NCBI RefSeq assembly: GCF_026213295.1
Contig: NC_079415.1
Coordinates: 33,130,792-33,194,791 of the forward strand
From: Gadus chalcogrammus
Lineage: Eukaryota > Chordata > Actinopteri > Gadiformes > Gadidae
DNA length: 64,000 bases
Direction of reading: 5' to 3'
How positions within the stretch are numbered: position 1 is the stretch's first letter; every line of letters starts with the position of its first letter. This document shows positions 28,218 through 42,100 of the stretch, piece after piece. The translations under genes and the position numbers were made by a program. The notes under the pieces were generated by a model. It did no database searches, was not told the DNA's origin, and saw only the letters and a list, made by a program, of their open reading frames with translations.

Positions 28218-28423
28218 CCCAAAATATTTATTCGGTGTCGCATCTATTTGTGTCCAGTACGGGAGTTCACTTTCATGGAAAGACGAGTTTAATTCATTTG
28301 CTTCAAAGGAAGCTACGAGCAGGCTCCCCTGTATGCCTTCATGTTGGCGACGGGTTCGCGTGCGGTGATTGGTCGCCGCTTTACCGCTGGGAGGCTCGAG
28401 GAAGAAGCGCCCGCAGCAAGACC
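28218..28423 (-). promoter_or_regulatory. Probable zc3h13 leader exon / promoter
   Basis: On the minus strand a good donor ATATTTTGG|GTGAGG ends at 28218. Coding exon 1 opens with an acceptor (cctgcag|A-ATG) at 27450, so a separate upstream leader exon is needed. The region to about 28400 is the likely exon 1 and core promoter. The start site is not defined. Confidence 0.4.
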
Positions 28424-28560
28424 GCCCCCTATATGTGGTATGGAGTACTGCAAGCAGGATGCATGACCGCCCCCTAGGGACACGGAGTACCAAAAGCGTC
28501 CTACTTGTTGCACTTATTGGGCCCCAATACGACCGCCCCCTATAGGTGATATGGAGTACA
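28424..28560. repeat. Three promoter-proximal copies of a GACCGCCCCCTA motif
   Basis: GACCGCCCCCTA followed by a variable spacer and GGAGTAC occurs three times (about 28421, 28465, 28530), spaced 45-65 bp, just upstream of the zc3h13 leader region and downstream of cpb2. The GC box-like core could bind Sp/KLF factors; this is a guess. Confidence 0.5.
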
Positions 28561-28853
28561 ATATGCGGGACTTCAAGTAATAAAAAATAAGAATTATTCT
28601 CAAGTAATACAATAATAATAAGTAAAAGTAATCAAATAATAAAAAAAGAATCTACAGTTATAAAATAATTTCCTGAATGTTGGTCTCGAAGCGTTCCACA
28701 CTGATACACAGATACCTCGATTGCATTTCTGGTTTACTTTTTTATTTTCATTCTCACAATTGTAGTTATATAGTTCACGGTGTGGGAGCGCTAACCGCGA
28801 GCACAATACATTGACAGCCATACATCCTCGACGTTACACACGTGATATTTTAT

Positions 28854-28859
28854 TTTATT
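28854..28859 (-). terminator. cpb2 polyadenylation signal abutting the stop codon
   Basis: The minus strand reads TAG immediately followed by AATAAAATAAAA, so the hexamer begins on the base after the stop codon. Confidence 0.7.
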
Positions 28860-31800
28860 CTACGCTGGCGGTGGGATCCTCTCTACGACCCGGAGAGCGA
28901 TGGTCTTGAGGGCGATGAGCGCCTCGTTGCAGGCCCGCGGGATCTCCGACGGAGGGAGGAGGAAGCCGTATCGCCCTCTGTCCTGGAGCTCGAACGTGAA
29001 CGAGTACTTGATGCCGAGTTTGTACGCCCAGTCGTCGGAGCCCCCCGGCGCCAGGTCTGCGAGGTAGAACACGCAACAGATTACGATGGAGTTGCATACG
29101 AAATAAAACCGTATTGAAAGGAGTAGAATACGTTAAACGAGAAGTGAATGGGGTGGATTGAAATCGAATTTAAGCAAGAGCAAAACACCTTTAAGATTAT
29201 CCATTGGCATAGATTAATACAATTAAAGTATCAAATGAATTCGAAAGCAATTACATCTTGTTCATGTAAATAAACAAATTATATTTAATAACTACTTGAC
29301 TCACATATCGTCTCGGCTCCAGCACCGTATTTATAATTGTTGCGGTAGTACCTCTTGATCTTTAGGGCTGCTTCCTTGGCCATTGAAAGCTTTAAAAATA
29401 AAAAGAGAACAAAACATGATTGTCCCATCCATCAAGTCACTCTACTGCTGACCAACCTGACACGGTGCGGGGTGCGGCGGCGGGGGGGAGGACCCCGGAC
29501 AGACCAGCTCGGCGTGGTTCTCGGCCTGGTCCCTGGTGCAGGAGTAGGGGAAGAGCAGCATCTGGGAGTAGGAGTGGATGGTGACGTAGAGCGCCACCGC
29601 CTCCTTGTGGCGGCGCAGGAAGCTCGCCACGGCGCTGGCCTCCGGCTCCGACTCGGGGAACTCTCCGCAGAAGATCTCCGAGCAGGGGCGGTGCGACGCG
29701 CCCTCCGCTGCACGGGGGGTGGGGGAGGGGGGGGGTGGTCAGTCAGTCACCTCGAGTCTCCTCGGGGGTCAGGAAGGGTAAGTACATCTGAAAAAATACT
29801 ATGTGCAATATCCCTCACCACCCTACGCGCCACTTCCTGCGTGCAATAACGCAGCTACATGTGGTTATAGACTGCTGAACAGCCAAGTACGCCGCAATGT
29901 ATAATGGGCAATTTGTTCTTATCTCAGTTTCTTAATTTAATATGTATATTTTGAATCACTTTTATTGTGGTGTTCTGTGCAATGCAATGCATAATGTGCG
30001 ATTTGTCCTTATCTATATTTTCTAATTTTTATATTTTTTATTATTACTATTTAGTGTGCTGCTCTCTCTCTCTCGATCTCTGTCTCTCTTTGTATTAATA
30101 CTATGAACTTGACTCGGGAAGCCCTGCACAAGAATTCCTATGTGTTTAGACTGTCTGGTTTATGCACAAATGGCAAATAAAAAACCGTTGACCTTTAACC
30201 TTTGTAATGGCGTGCCGTGAAGGTCTGTGTCTCATGCGTTTTACTATTTTCTCAGCAGACTGGAGACCTGTGTCACGTCTTAGCTGACCTAGGGAGGTCA
30301 CCCTTTGACCCCCCCCCCCCCCCCCCCCCGGGAGAAGCACGACCCTGACTTGGTTCCCAGAGGACAAGGTGATGAGCAGCAACGTCACTGGGACGAACAC
30401 AATTTCCTGCTCGTTATAGTCTCCTTTTACATTTTTTTTTGCACGACAGGGGCGGTAGCTTTCCATACAACGCCTCATTGGTCCTGCCGTGTGATTTTGA
30501 GAATCTTCCGGAGCATACGTGTTTAGCATCCGTCGAGCGGTGATGGGCGATGAGAAGCCGAGTCAAGTCTGAACCGTTTTTGTTTGTGTGGCCCTCGGTT
30601 AGATGGACGGCCTCAAAGGGAAAGTGTTTGATGACCCGTACGATAAGGAGCCTGGGAAAACCGCCTAAGGAGAAACCTCGGGGAGGAACGTGGCGGGAGG
30701 GATCCAGGAATGGTATGGCTGAACCGAAGCCAAAGGCTTTGCACAATTGTAACCAGCGTCCGGCACAAACTTCATTAATTAGTCAATTAGAAAAGGACCA
30801 ATCGAAAGATGAGGAACCGAGGGAGATGAAATGGCAGACTAATGTGTAGCAGCATACACTGTTGTGTCAAATAAAATATTTTGAAGCGTCTGAACTCCTT
30901 CAGAAACACAAGAGAAAATACCGGAGGAGTCTGTGTGTGCAGAATGCAACAAGGAGACATACTACACCAGTTGGCATCAAAGTTTCGGTTCAGGTCCACC
31001 CCCACACAACGGCTGTCCTCTCTGGTGGAGCGATTCTTCCTCCACATCCGATCCTGGGGCAAAAAACACGACAACCAATCAACACACAGAATGGCACCTT
31101 TACCATCCCCTGAAAAATCTTTGGAATGACTCTACAGGAAGATAAAATAAGATAACGTTAATTCCGAGAGAGACACTGCTGTCGTTAAAGCTGCTAACAT
31201 ATATAGCTAGAGTAGGCAATTTGGAGAAACCAGCCAGAGCACGCTCGATTTTGAAAGTATCCAACTGAACAGGAGTGACGGAGCAAACGATATGAATATG
31301 AATACCGTGGTCCATGTGTACTTGTAGCCGTCAGGGTTCATGACTGGTAGAACGTAGACATCCATGTTGTCTAGAATGGTAGCTATGTCCCGGTTTGACT
31401 CGTAAAATGATAGTGACTGTGAGGACAGAAAACAGCCATAAAAAAAACGACACCATTTAATTTTTTAACTAGTCTGTTTTTGTAAGGACACTATTCTGTA
31501 AAATCCTTTTTTCCAAGTTACATATTTTATAACCTATAACACACAAAGAGATACTTGCTACACACTATGACACAATATACAGAATAGGATGTATGTTTAG
31601 TCCTGTCGAGCCCTATAGTAGTGGTTAGGACCTATCAACGTTATTTTGCGCATTATACTCACGTATTGTACAAACCATAAGCAGAAAGCAGGGGCGATCC
31701 ACTCTCTGGCATGGATCCCACAGTCCAGCCATATGGCTTTCTTATTCGTATTTGTGGTTGAAATGGCCGACAACTGAGGAAGATGAGGGGGAGGTATTAG

Positions 31801-33255
31801 TAGGTAATAGGTGTTGGTAACAGCCATATTAATAGTGGTGAATAGAAGGTGTTTATGTCCTTGTTTATGGATGATTGGATCAGTCCACCTTCAGAACGTA
31901 GAGGGGTCGCTTCTCAAAGGATGACCCGATCAGAATGACTTTGATGCGGTCGGGGTTCTCCATGGCTGTCTTGTTCAACCAATGATAAATCTGTAGTAAA
32001 GAGGGAGATACGGTTCAGTGGTTCAATGGTAATAGTCTGCATCTGCATTTATGACATGTCTAACTATTGATGAAAACAATTCCATACTAACTCCCTTTTG
32101 GCCGACAAAAAAAAACACATTTTGGAAGCGTAGGAGCATTGGAACGTCAGTTATTGTTTTAGTAGTAATGTTTGTTTGTTTAGTAATTCATTGGGACAGC
32201 ATGTGTCATTTTGAGGAGATATTATTATGATTAAAACAGCCATGGCAATTGACATGGCAAAACACCATTGCCTTATCCTAGGATAGGGTATATTAACATT
32301 AATTAAGTATTTTAATGTAATACTCCTCTTTTCTCTTTAGTCCCCTCAAAAGGCCAGGGTATCGGCCAACAAAAAAAATCCCATGACGCATTATGATAGA
32401 CAATTCCTATAGACCGGACTGTCCCTTTAAATCGGTATTCGGTATATTCTTCGGGTTGATTTAAGTGGCAGAGCGTACATCTTCCAGACTGTGATATTTA
32501 TCATAGTAGGATATGCCACTTCGCGGGTCGGTGCTGGCGTTCCTAGTCTGCATCTCAATCAGCTCCTTAGTGTTGGCCAACATCACCCTTTAAAACAACA
32601 TCAACAACAACAACACGAACCCGCACATTATAGCGTTAACCTGTGGGTTAAACGAATAAACAAATAAATTAATGTGTGAAATTTATTTTCTTATGAATAT
32701 TTTCTTTTGACCCATTTTGGGTTTACATACGCGTGCGTGACGCCGTGCGTCTGGAGCAGCTCCCGGACCGCCTGTGAGCTGTTGCCGGGTACGAAGAGGT
32801 GGACCTCGGCCTCTTCCCGGATGAACTCCGGGGCCGCGGGGCTCCAGAGCACCGTCTGTATGAAGAGACGATATAATGAGGTCTTAATGTAACAATAAAT
32901 ATTAAGTAACAAACATGATCGATTAATACATAATAGAATCTAACAGAATTACGTATGGTTGCTGGTGTTTATTTGGGTTTTTTACCTCGTATTGGGAAGA
33001 CACATTCTTCACGATGTCCACCTCTGCTTGTGTCTTTGGTGTGATGGAAAACACTTGGTCATCATAACTGACAAAATAAGAATAGCCTACATTTAATTCA
33101 TTAAAATAAAATAGACGAAGTACAATAATAATAAATCCAGCAATGCGTAAAAATAAATGTCATATATTAGTCACGTTAACTTACTTTAAGCTGCTTGCGA
33201 CCCAAGACCATTGAGCCAAGACCCCCAAAAACCCCAAGATCAGGAGAAACTGCAT
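28860..33255 (-). CDS. cpb2: Carboxypeptidase B2-like zymogen (TAFI family)
   Basis: Secreted M14A metallocarboxypeptidase that removes C-terminal Lys/Arg; in mammals CPB2 stabilises fibrin clots. Exons in gene order: 33255-33185, 33067-32986, 32855-32731, 32587-32479, 31990-31889, 31773-31663, 31416-31306, 31053-30963, 29707-29505, 29389-29305, 29056-28860. They total 1287 bp, 428 aa, all in phase; the human protein is 423 aa. Residues 1-20 are a signal peptide ([15 protein letters not shown]), followed by the activation propeptide. The zinc ligands are His and Glu of GIHAREW and His of TIHSYSQ. Substrate-binding residues are in [10 protein letters not shown], the basic-specificity Asp in GGSDDWAY and the catalytic Glu in FTFELQD. 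B-type specificity and the position next to zc3h13, as in human 13q14, favour cpb2 over pancreatic cpb1. The donor after exon 9 (CTG|GTCTGT) is weak and is the least certain join. Confidence 0.92.
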
Positions 33256-33700
33256 GACAACACTAGGCGACCATATGGTGGCCAGGGTTTAAAGTCAAAC
33301 TTTGCGAGGACGGCTGTATTGATTTATGTCGGCAGTAATGTTTGTTTGGAGGTTAAACTTCACTTTTTGGAAGGCGAGAGGACACAAATTGGCTTCGGAT
33401 GTATTGTTGTTGTTCTATCTGCTGTTAATACATTTATTACCCCTCAAGTTGAATCTTATCTGTATTTCATATTCACATTTTATATAGTACAAGAAGCTTT
33501 ATGTCTAGCTTCTAACTGTATGAGAGAAAAACGATTAATTAATTAATCGGAATAAATGTGGCAGGTATACTGGTTCACCACTAGGGGGAGCCACTTGCAA
33601 ACAAAACATTTAAGAAAAAAACCACCAGGGAAGAAAAAAGTTCAAAGTTCATGTGGTTGTGTTGTCATTCTTCAGCTGCCAGTTCCTTCATGGTTGCAAG
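33256..33700. other. Bidirectional spacer between cpb2 and alg11
   Basis: These two genes are divergent and their start codons are 445 bp apart, so this spacer must hold both promoters. No TATA box was recognised. The plus-strand frame 33211-33546 is not supported as a gene. Confidence 0.5.
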
Positions 33701-36700
33701 ATGTCTGGCCACGATCAGCTGGCGCTGTGTCTGTGTGAAATCACCAGGTGAGGACCACACTACGCTACACCAAACCCGTCGTTAGGCATCTATAACCCGT
33801 TAGTTACACCATCTAGTCCACCTGTTCCGATTGATAAGACGATCATACACTCAGGAGGGCGTATTGACTGGGGTGTCTCGTCTCGGTCTCCCAAGTTGTA
33901 AGGTTCCGGGTTCGATCCCCGCATATACGCGGAGTACCAATAATTATCCTGGAGACCCTTCCTATCGACCGTAGTGTGAAGTCGCCTTGGCTTAGAGGGC
34001 TTCTGCTAATTGCCTTAATCCTCGCAGGTTGTTGTGGAAACTGCTCCTGCCCCTGGTGCTGTTGACGCTGGTTCTGGTCGCCGTCCTGGTGCTGCTGGTC
34101 GCCGGTCTGCGCCTCTGGTTCCAGTCGAACCGCGCGGCGAGGCGCGCCCGGGACGGTCGGCCCACGGTGGCCTTCTTCCACCCTTACTGCCACGCCGGCG
34201 GCGGCGGGGAACGAGTGCTGTGGTGCGCCATCAGGGCGCTTCAGAACCGGTGGGATATGGTTCATATGTTCACGTAGAGCTACATTCGCAATCAATGCTA
34301 TTAATGCTTCGTCAGTTGCTTTGCTTTCAAGCTTTCAAATGTTATGTATCCAGCGTTCTCATTGAAAACGATGTGGCAGTAATAACTTGATCTTCTATTA
34401 GACAGGATATGCTAGAACTTTGGTGATGGCTAGGAGTAATTACCTGCCTCTGTATTCGCTGTTCAACCCCTACCTGCTCCTCAATGACCTGTCTCTGTAC
34501 TGTCTAACCCCTATCAGATAGGGGTTAGACAGTACAGAGACAGGTCATTAAGGAGCAGATAGGGCCAACCTGTTCCTAAATGACCTGTCTCTGTATTCAC
34601 CGTCTAACCCCTACCTGCTCCTTAATGACCTGTCTCTGTGCTCACTATCTAACCCCTACCTGCTCCTTAATGACCTGTCTCTGTACTGTCTAGCCCCTAC
34701 CTGCTCCTTAATGACCTGTCTCTGTACTGTCTAACCCCTACCTGCTCCTTAATGACCTGTCTCTGTACTGTCTAGCCCCTAGCTGCTCCTTAATGACCTG
34801 TCTCTGTACTGTCTAGCCCCTACCTGCTCCTTAATGACCTGTCTCTGTACTTTCTGATGACCTGTCTCTGTGTCCACTTAACATCTCCGTACCCCGACGC
34901 ATCTGAAAAAGCCGCCATGAACCGTAACACCACCAACCGCGGCAGCTCCATCCTCTAAACCGACCCCCGCCCCCCCCCCCTTGACTCCGCCCCCCCACAG
35001 GTACCCCGAGGTGAACGTGGTGGTGTACACGGGCGACCTGGAGGTCAGCGGCGCCCAGATCCTGGACGGCGCGCGGCGGCGCTTCAACGTGGCGCTGCCC
35101 GGCCCGGTGGAGTTCGTGTTCCTGGCCCACCGCGTGCTGGTGGAGCCCGGCCTCTTCCCCCACTTCACCCTGCTGGGGCAGAGCGTGGGCTCGGTGTTCC
35201 TCGGCTGGGACGCCCTCACGCAGTGCGTGCCGGACCTCTACGTGGACTCCATGGGCTACGCCTTCACCCTGCCCCTCTTCCGCTACCTGGGCGGCTGCAG
35301 CGTGGCCAGCTACGTGCACTACCCCACCATCAGCACGGACATGCTCTCGGTGGTCAGCGAGAGGAACCCCAGGTACGGAGGAGGAGGAGGAAGCGTTTTG
35401 TTTTTATTTTTCAGTTTGAGGGTTTTTTTTTGTTTACGGTGAAGAAGTGGACGCGCACGGGCGACGCGCGCAGATTTGAAAACTGTTCCCACTTTTTTGC
35501 TGGATGCAAATGTCCGCTATGCGCTGGGATCTTGTGTGTTTACAGGCACAACATCCCATTTTGTCTCCTTATCGAATACATCTCCTTATCCTATATCGAA
35601 AGCGTCTTTAGAATGCCCTGAAGGCATATGTTGTTAGCTAACCCCGCTGGCTGCTAATGGCGTGTGTTTCCAATCATGCTGGCACACACGATGGACAAAT
35701 TGTGTGTAGAAATGTGCCTGTACGTGTGCGTAAAGAAGTGATGCGGCAGGGTTTGGGACATTGTGTATCTGTGAGATCAGTTATGTAACAAAGAAACGAA
35801 CAAGAAGTCAACTGCCGCTACAACCACGCCACTGAGCTCTCAATCGCGGATTCCATCTTCGGACCTTGACCCCCTTCTCTCACCCCCCCACTCCCCTCCC
35901 TTCTCTCTTTCTCCCTCCAGGTTCAACAACGCCGACTACATCTCCAACAACCTGTTCCTGAGCGCCGCCAAGCTGGTCTACTACTGCCTGTTCGCCGTGC
36001 TGTACGGCGCCGCCGGCTCCTGCAGCCACGTGGTCATGGTCAACTCCTCCTGGACGCTGGACCACATCCTGGCTCTGTGGCGCGCCCGCGACCGCACCTG
36101 CGTGGTCTACCCGCCATGCCCCGTGGAGCACTTCACGGACATCCCCATCCTGGACCAGGAGGAGGAGGAGGAGGAGGAGAAGGAGGAAGAGGAGGGGGGC
36201 GACAGGAAGAGGCGCTACTCCGTGGTGTCGGTCGCGCAGTTCCGCCCGGAGAAGGACCACCGGCTGCAGATCCGGGCGTTCAAGAAGCTGGTGGACCGGC
36301 GGGCGGCGCTGCAGGGGCGGGAGACCCTGCGCCTGGTGCTCATCGGGGGCTGCCGGGACCAGGAGGACCGCGACCGGGTGCTGATGCTGCGCGGGCTGAG
36401 CCAGGAGCTGGGCCTCGGGGAGAGGGTGGAGTTCAGGCTCAACGTGCCCTTCGACGAGCTGAAGCGGGAGCTGGCCGCCGCCACCATCGGCCTGCACACC
36501 ATGTGGAACGAGCACTTTGGGATCGGTGAGGGGGTTTTGTTTTTGGAGGGAGGGTGGGAGAGGATGAGGGGGGGATTTGGGAAGCATCCTTCCCTCGTCT
36601 TAAAAACTTGCAGCTCTCCTTACTTCTCCATCTGTTCCCTCCCTCTCTACTCCTCCCTCTCCCTCCTCCCTCTACTCCTCCCTCCCCACTCCCCCTCTTC

Positions 36701-37391
36701 TTCCTCCACTCATCCTGTCCTCCCCCCCTTCTCCTTCCTCCCCCCCCTACTCCTTCCTCCCTCACTCCCTCCCCGCTCCTCCCCCCCTCTCCCTCTCTCT
36801 CTCCCCCTCTCTCTCCCCCCCCTCTCCCTCCAACCCCTCTCTCTCTCCACCCTCTCTCCCTCTCTCTCTCCACCCTCTCTCTCCACCCTCTCTCCCCTCT
36901 CCCTCCCTCTCTCTCTCTCTCCCCCTCTCTCCCCCCCCCCTCTCCCTCTCTCTTCCCCCCCCCTCTCTCTCCTCCCCCTCCACCCCCTCTCCCTCTTCTC
37001 CCCTCCCCCTCCACCCCCTCTCTCCCCTCCCCCTCCACCCCCTCTCCCTCTCTCTCTTCACCCCCTCCACCCCCTCTCCCCCCCTCCCTCCCCCCTCCCC
37101 CCTCCAGGCGTGGTGGAGTGCATGGCGGCGGGCGCGGTGGTGCTGGCCCACAAGTCGGGCGGCCCCCGGCGGGACATCGTAGTACCCTTCGAGGGCGGGG
37201 CCACGGGCTTCCTGGCGGAGGACGAGGACGGCTACGCCGACGCCATGGACCGCATCCTGCGGCTGCCGGCCGCCGCTCGCACGGAGATCCGGCGGCGGGC
37301 GCGCCAGTCGGCCGCGCGCTTCTCCGACCGCGAGTTCGAGAACTGCTTCCTGGCGGCCATGGAGCCCCTGATGAACACGCTGGAGAGATGA
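33701..37391 (+). CDS. alg11: ALG11 alpha-1,2-mannosyltransferase
   Basis: GT4-family enzyme on the cytosolic ER face that adds the fourth and fifth mannoses to the dolichol-linked N-glycan precursor using GDP-mannose. Exons: 33701-33747, 34028-34249, 35001-35372, 35921-36525, 37108-37391. They sum to 1530 bp, 509 aa, all phases agreeing; the human protein is 492 aa. After a short N-terminus there is one Leu/Val-rich membrane anchor at residues about 18-42. The family motifs are [33 protein letters not shown] and [15 protein letters not shown]. The GT4 EX7E signature EHFGI-GVVE is split by the last intron. The extra length comes partly from an acidic [11 protein letters not shown] stretch between the two lobes, absent in human. 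Intron 4 is stop-free and in frame. The start follows the phase-2 join of a 47-bp first exon and is less certain than the rest. Confidence 0.95.
33855..34020 (+). mobile_element. tRNA-derived SINE in alg11 intron 1
   Basis: Contains the pol III B-box GGTTCGATCCCC (about 33909-33920) after GTCTCCCAAGTTGTAAGGTT, and ends with the fish SINE tail-like ggcttctgctaattgcctta. It occupies over half of intron 1 and stops a few bases before the acceptor of exon 2 (34027). Confidence 0.6.
34430..34870. repeat. About 46-bp minisatellite in alg11 intron 2
   Basis: Around eight units of the form ctgtctctgtactgtctaac + ccctacctgctccttaatgac, one of them inverted (see the palindrome at 34468-34564). Confidence 0.92.
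34468..34564. repeat. Palindrome with 48-bp arms and 1-base centre
   Basis: Arms 34468-34515 and 34517-34564 are reverse complements with two mismatches (34473/34559 and 34482/34550) around the A at 34516. It is made by one inverted unit of the surrounding minisatellite. Confidence 0.93.
36600..37107. repeat. Polypyrimidine CTCCC tract, alg11 intron 4
   Basis: About 500 bp of nearly pure C/T on the transcribed sense strand (ctctctccccctccctc types) running straight into the acceptor cctccag|GC at 37108. Mirror-symmetric purine/pyrimidine tracts of this kind can form triplex DNA. Confidence 0.93.
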
Positions 37392-38900
<1,509 letters not shown>

Positions 38901-38907
38901 AATATAC

Positions 38908-38915
38908 TATATAAG
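38908..38915 (+). promoter_or_regulatory. spp2 TATA box
   Basis: TATATAAG lies 66 bases before the spp2 ATG at 38974. A start site about 30 bases downstream would give a leader of about 35 bases. Strong TATA boxes suit a highly expressed tissue-restricted secreted protein gene. Confidence 0.7.
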
Positions 38916-38973
38916 CGGCCCCGCACAGAGGAGGTATTAAACCCTGTTAGCGCAGTCTGCTGTTGTAACCAAG

Positions 38974-39034
38974 ATGAATTTGTACATCGTGCTCCTAGTT
39001 TTGCTGCAGTCCCTGGGATGCTTCTGTAAGTGGC

Positions 39035-39115
<81 letters not shown>

Positions 39116-42100
39116 GAAATACATACAAGTTGTTGGCTAAATTGCTGTCGTTGGTACAGGTTATGTGTTTGCACTCAGTATTGCTGGGGTAATAATCGTT
39201 TTACTAACTTGGGGAAATTTGTAGAAACCAATCAGAGTTAGAGCAATTTGTAAAATAATTCCACCTGTCAGCCTGACTATCACACAGGCTTCAGCAAAGG
39301 GGCTGCGTCTGCCTGTGTGCAGGAAGGTAGGTAGACAGACAGGTAGGCCTGTGACGGCAACAGATTTTTAATGTTTTTTGTCTGACCATTTGGATTTATT
39401 GATTGCTGTCTGGATGTCGAGAGAATTTCGAAAAATTCGACAAAATTGTTTCCCCGATAAACACGCAGGCTTTAATGTGACAAAAAGGTTTCTCGATAAC
39501 CACGCATACTCCCGCTTTAATGTTTCTGATTTCCTCAGCAATGATTGTTGCCGTCCTTTTATAGTTGAAATGGTGAAATTCCAGAACTAACACAAAGGAA
39601 ACTACATCAACGAATGCTGATATTCAAATGAAACCCTTACAAAGTGACACGCATTTAAAGTAGTCTGTAAACAATGTATATCGCTGGACCTCTCTGCTGC
39701 CCCCTACAGGTGTCCCAGGACTTAACGTGGCGCCCATGGCGGAGAAGGCTCTGGAAGCCTCAATGGTGGAGTTCAACACACGGCACGCGGTCGCTCACCT
39801 TCACCGGGCGACCAAGGCCTCTGTTAAGAGGGTGAGGACGGACGAGGACGTACCGACGACATCCGGAACGTTCACCGTTCTCTTGATATTCCGAAACGTC
39901 AAATAAGATTGTAGTATTTATTTTTATTTTTTAGGCCAAATCCATTTTCAATTTTCCATTTATTTTTTGATGCATTAGACCAAAACGTTATGTTATATAT
40001 AAAGCGATTATTATGTATCAGAAGTGCTGTAGGCTAACTGAAATAGTACAGCACAGCCTATTCATCCATCTATTCTTTATAGTTCATAAATGTATGTCAC
40101 CACACACAGGCCTGTACATATCACACCTAATCAAAGTGAATAAATTGTTCATATTCAGATCATTTTTTATTCCAATTGACATTTCCCTGAAAGAATTCTA
40201 AATTATATTATCTAAAAAAAATCATCTAAATCTCTTCCCCCACACGTTAGTAGTGTGATTTTGTCTTGTACCGTCTCGTGATATTGTATCGGTTTATACG
40301 TCTGGGTTTCTAACGGCTATGAATCCAAAGCCAAACACCCAGAAACTGACACTAAAGATCCCCTCTTTACCTCCCAGGTCATCCCCGTCGGTCTCGAGAC
40401 CTACGACCTGCTGATGAAGTTTGAAACCAAGCAGACGCAGTGTCCCAAGAACTCGGGGGAGGACGCCAAGACCTGCGCCCTCGCGCTCAGCCTGTTCACG
40501 GTGAGCAGGCTGTGCTTGCATTTCTATCCCCTCCTTGTCCCCGCTGATTGATCATGAACGGAATAGTTCGGTCTTCTATCAAATCTGGCAAAGTGCGGAG
40601 CGAGTTATCCACCTTGGACATCGTGTCAATGAATTATTCTAAAGAAGTATTAGAGCGAGAGAGCGAGAGTTTAGAACAACAATAAAAACAAAATATAATT
40701 GGATTACCAATACATTTTTTTTATATATACTTTTAAAAATCGTATTTATGCCCCCAACCCACCCCGATTAAGTAATTGATTATTTGATTGAATATGTCGT
40801 CAAAATCTCTTTGGACGACATTGAGCTTTAGATACAGTTTGATATCTATGTAAACAAGATTAGATTTATGCCAGAGTGTAAAATTTGTCACGCTTGTCAA
40901 AATCGCATTTTAAGTTTATTTGCTGTCTGTCATTCCAGATAGTGCAGCTTTAAACAAAGGTCTCCAGGTTCATATAGAGCCTTGTGAGGGCATGTCGCGT
41001 GCAGTCTGGGTTGAGTAACGTGTTGACAGACTCCCGCCTAGCGTTTACACTGGCACGGATCCCTGGTCCAGCAGGGGCATAGAGTTTGTGTACTGACCTT
41101 CGTCAGAGGGAATGCGATGGACCATGGACGGCGCGTTCTTTCTTAGTAATTCAACTGTTTGAAAAAAAGGAAAAATACTGTAAAATCCAAAGTTAAAGTC
41201 ACATTTCTGCTGCAGCTGTACCCCATTCAAAATAATATCTGAACTAGAAAGTCTCTAAAGGATTAAATTCGCACATCAAGAAGTCATTTCATCGTTAACT
41301 GCAGTTAAAACTTCCACTAGAGGCCGCTAACGGGGATGACGCAGATTTAAAAGACTCAGAACCAAGCAAGCGGTTCTCATCGTAGCCATCACACCAATCA
41401 GGCTAAATACCGTTTCTACTAAGTTCATGATGATCGTTCTCTCTTCACTTCCTCTTCAGCCGAAGTCTGAGTGCTCCAGCCGCGTGCGCGTCACCGGCAC
41501 CCGCACCCAGGTGGTCACGATGAACTGCGCTCGGGACCAGAGCAGCAGCTCCAGCTCCGAATCCAGCGAGGAGGTGAGAAAAGACTAAAGAGAACGACAG
41601 AGCGAGTTTAGAACAATAAAAACAAAATATAATTGGGTTACCAATTATATTTAAAAAAAAAATTATATCCACTTTTATAAAAAATAATTAAAAATAATAA
41701 TACATACAATTTGAGGGAATATGTATACCAATAATCTCTTATGTCATGTAAAGGTCATAGGCTGGTATTTTGGTATTGCCTAAATGTCCTTCTGCATTTA
41801 GCTTTCTAGGACAGAATACGGTAATTGACTAAGATTGGAAAGATTCGTTTTTATAGAGCTGTTGTTGAAACTTTCTACCTCACATTATATTTGCAACTAA
41901 TTGTAAATCTTTTAGTCCAATAACAAACCGTGACGCGTTGACTTGTCCTTCCCTAGGTGTTCTCTAGGGGGCGCCAACAGTACGTCATCCCAGGGTTGAG
42001 CCAAGGTAAGCCCATTCATCCACGAGTCGGAATTATGTTTGGCGCGCCTTCCTGAATCCCCGTGTTTGTTTCGGTAACAACGAACCCGTGAACCTTTACA

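Noticed and set aside
35997..37391. A 464-codon single-exon gene
   Set aside because: It is alg11 exon 4, the stop-free intron and exon 5 read through; good donor and acceptor sites and family alignment require splicing.
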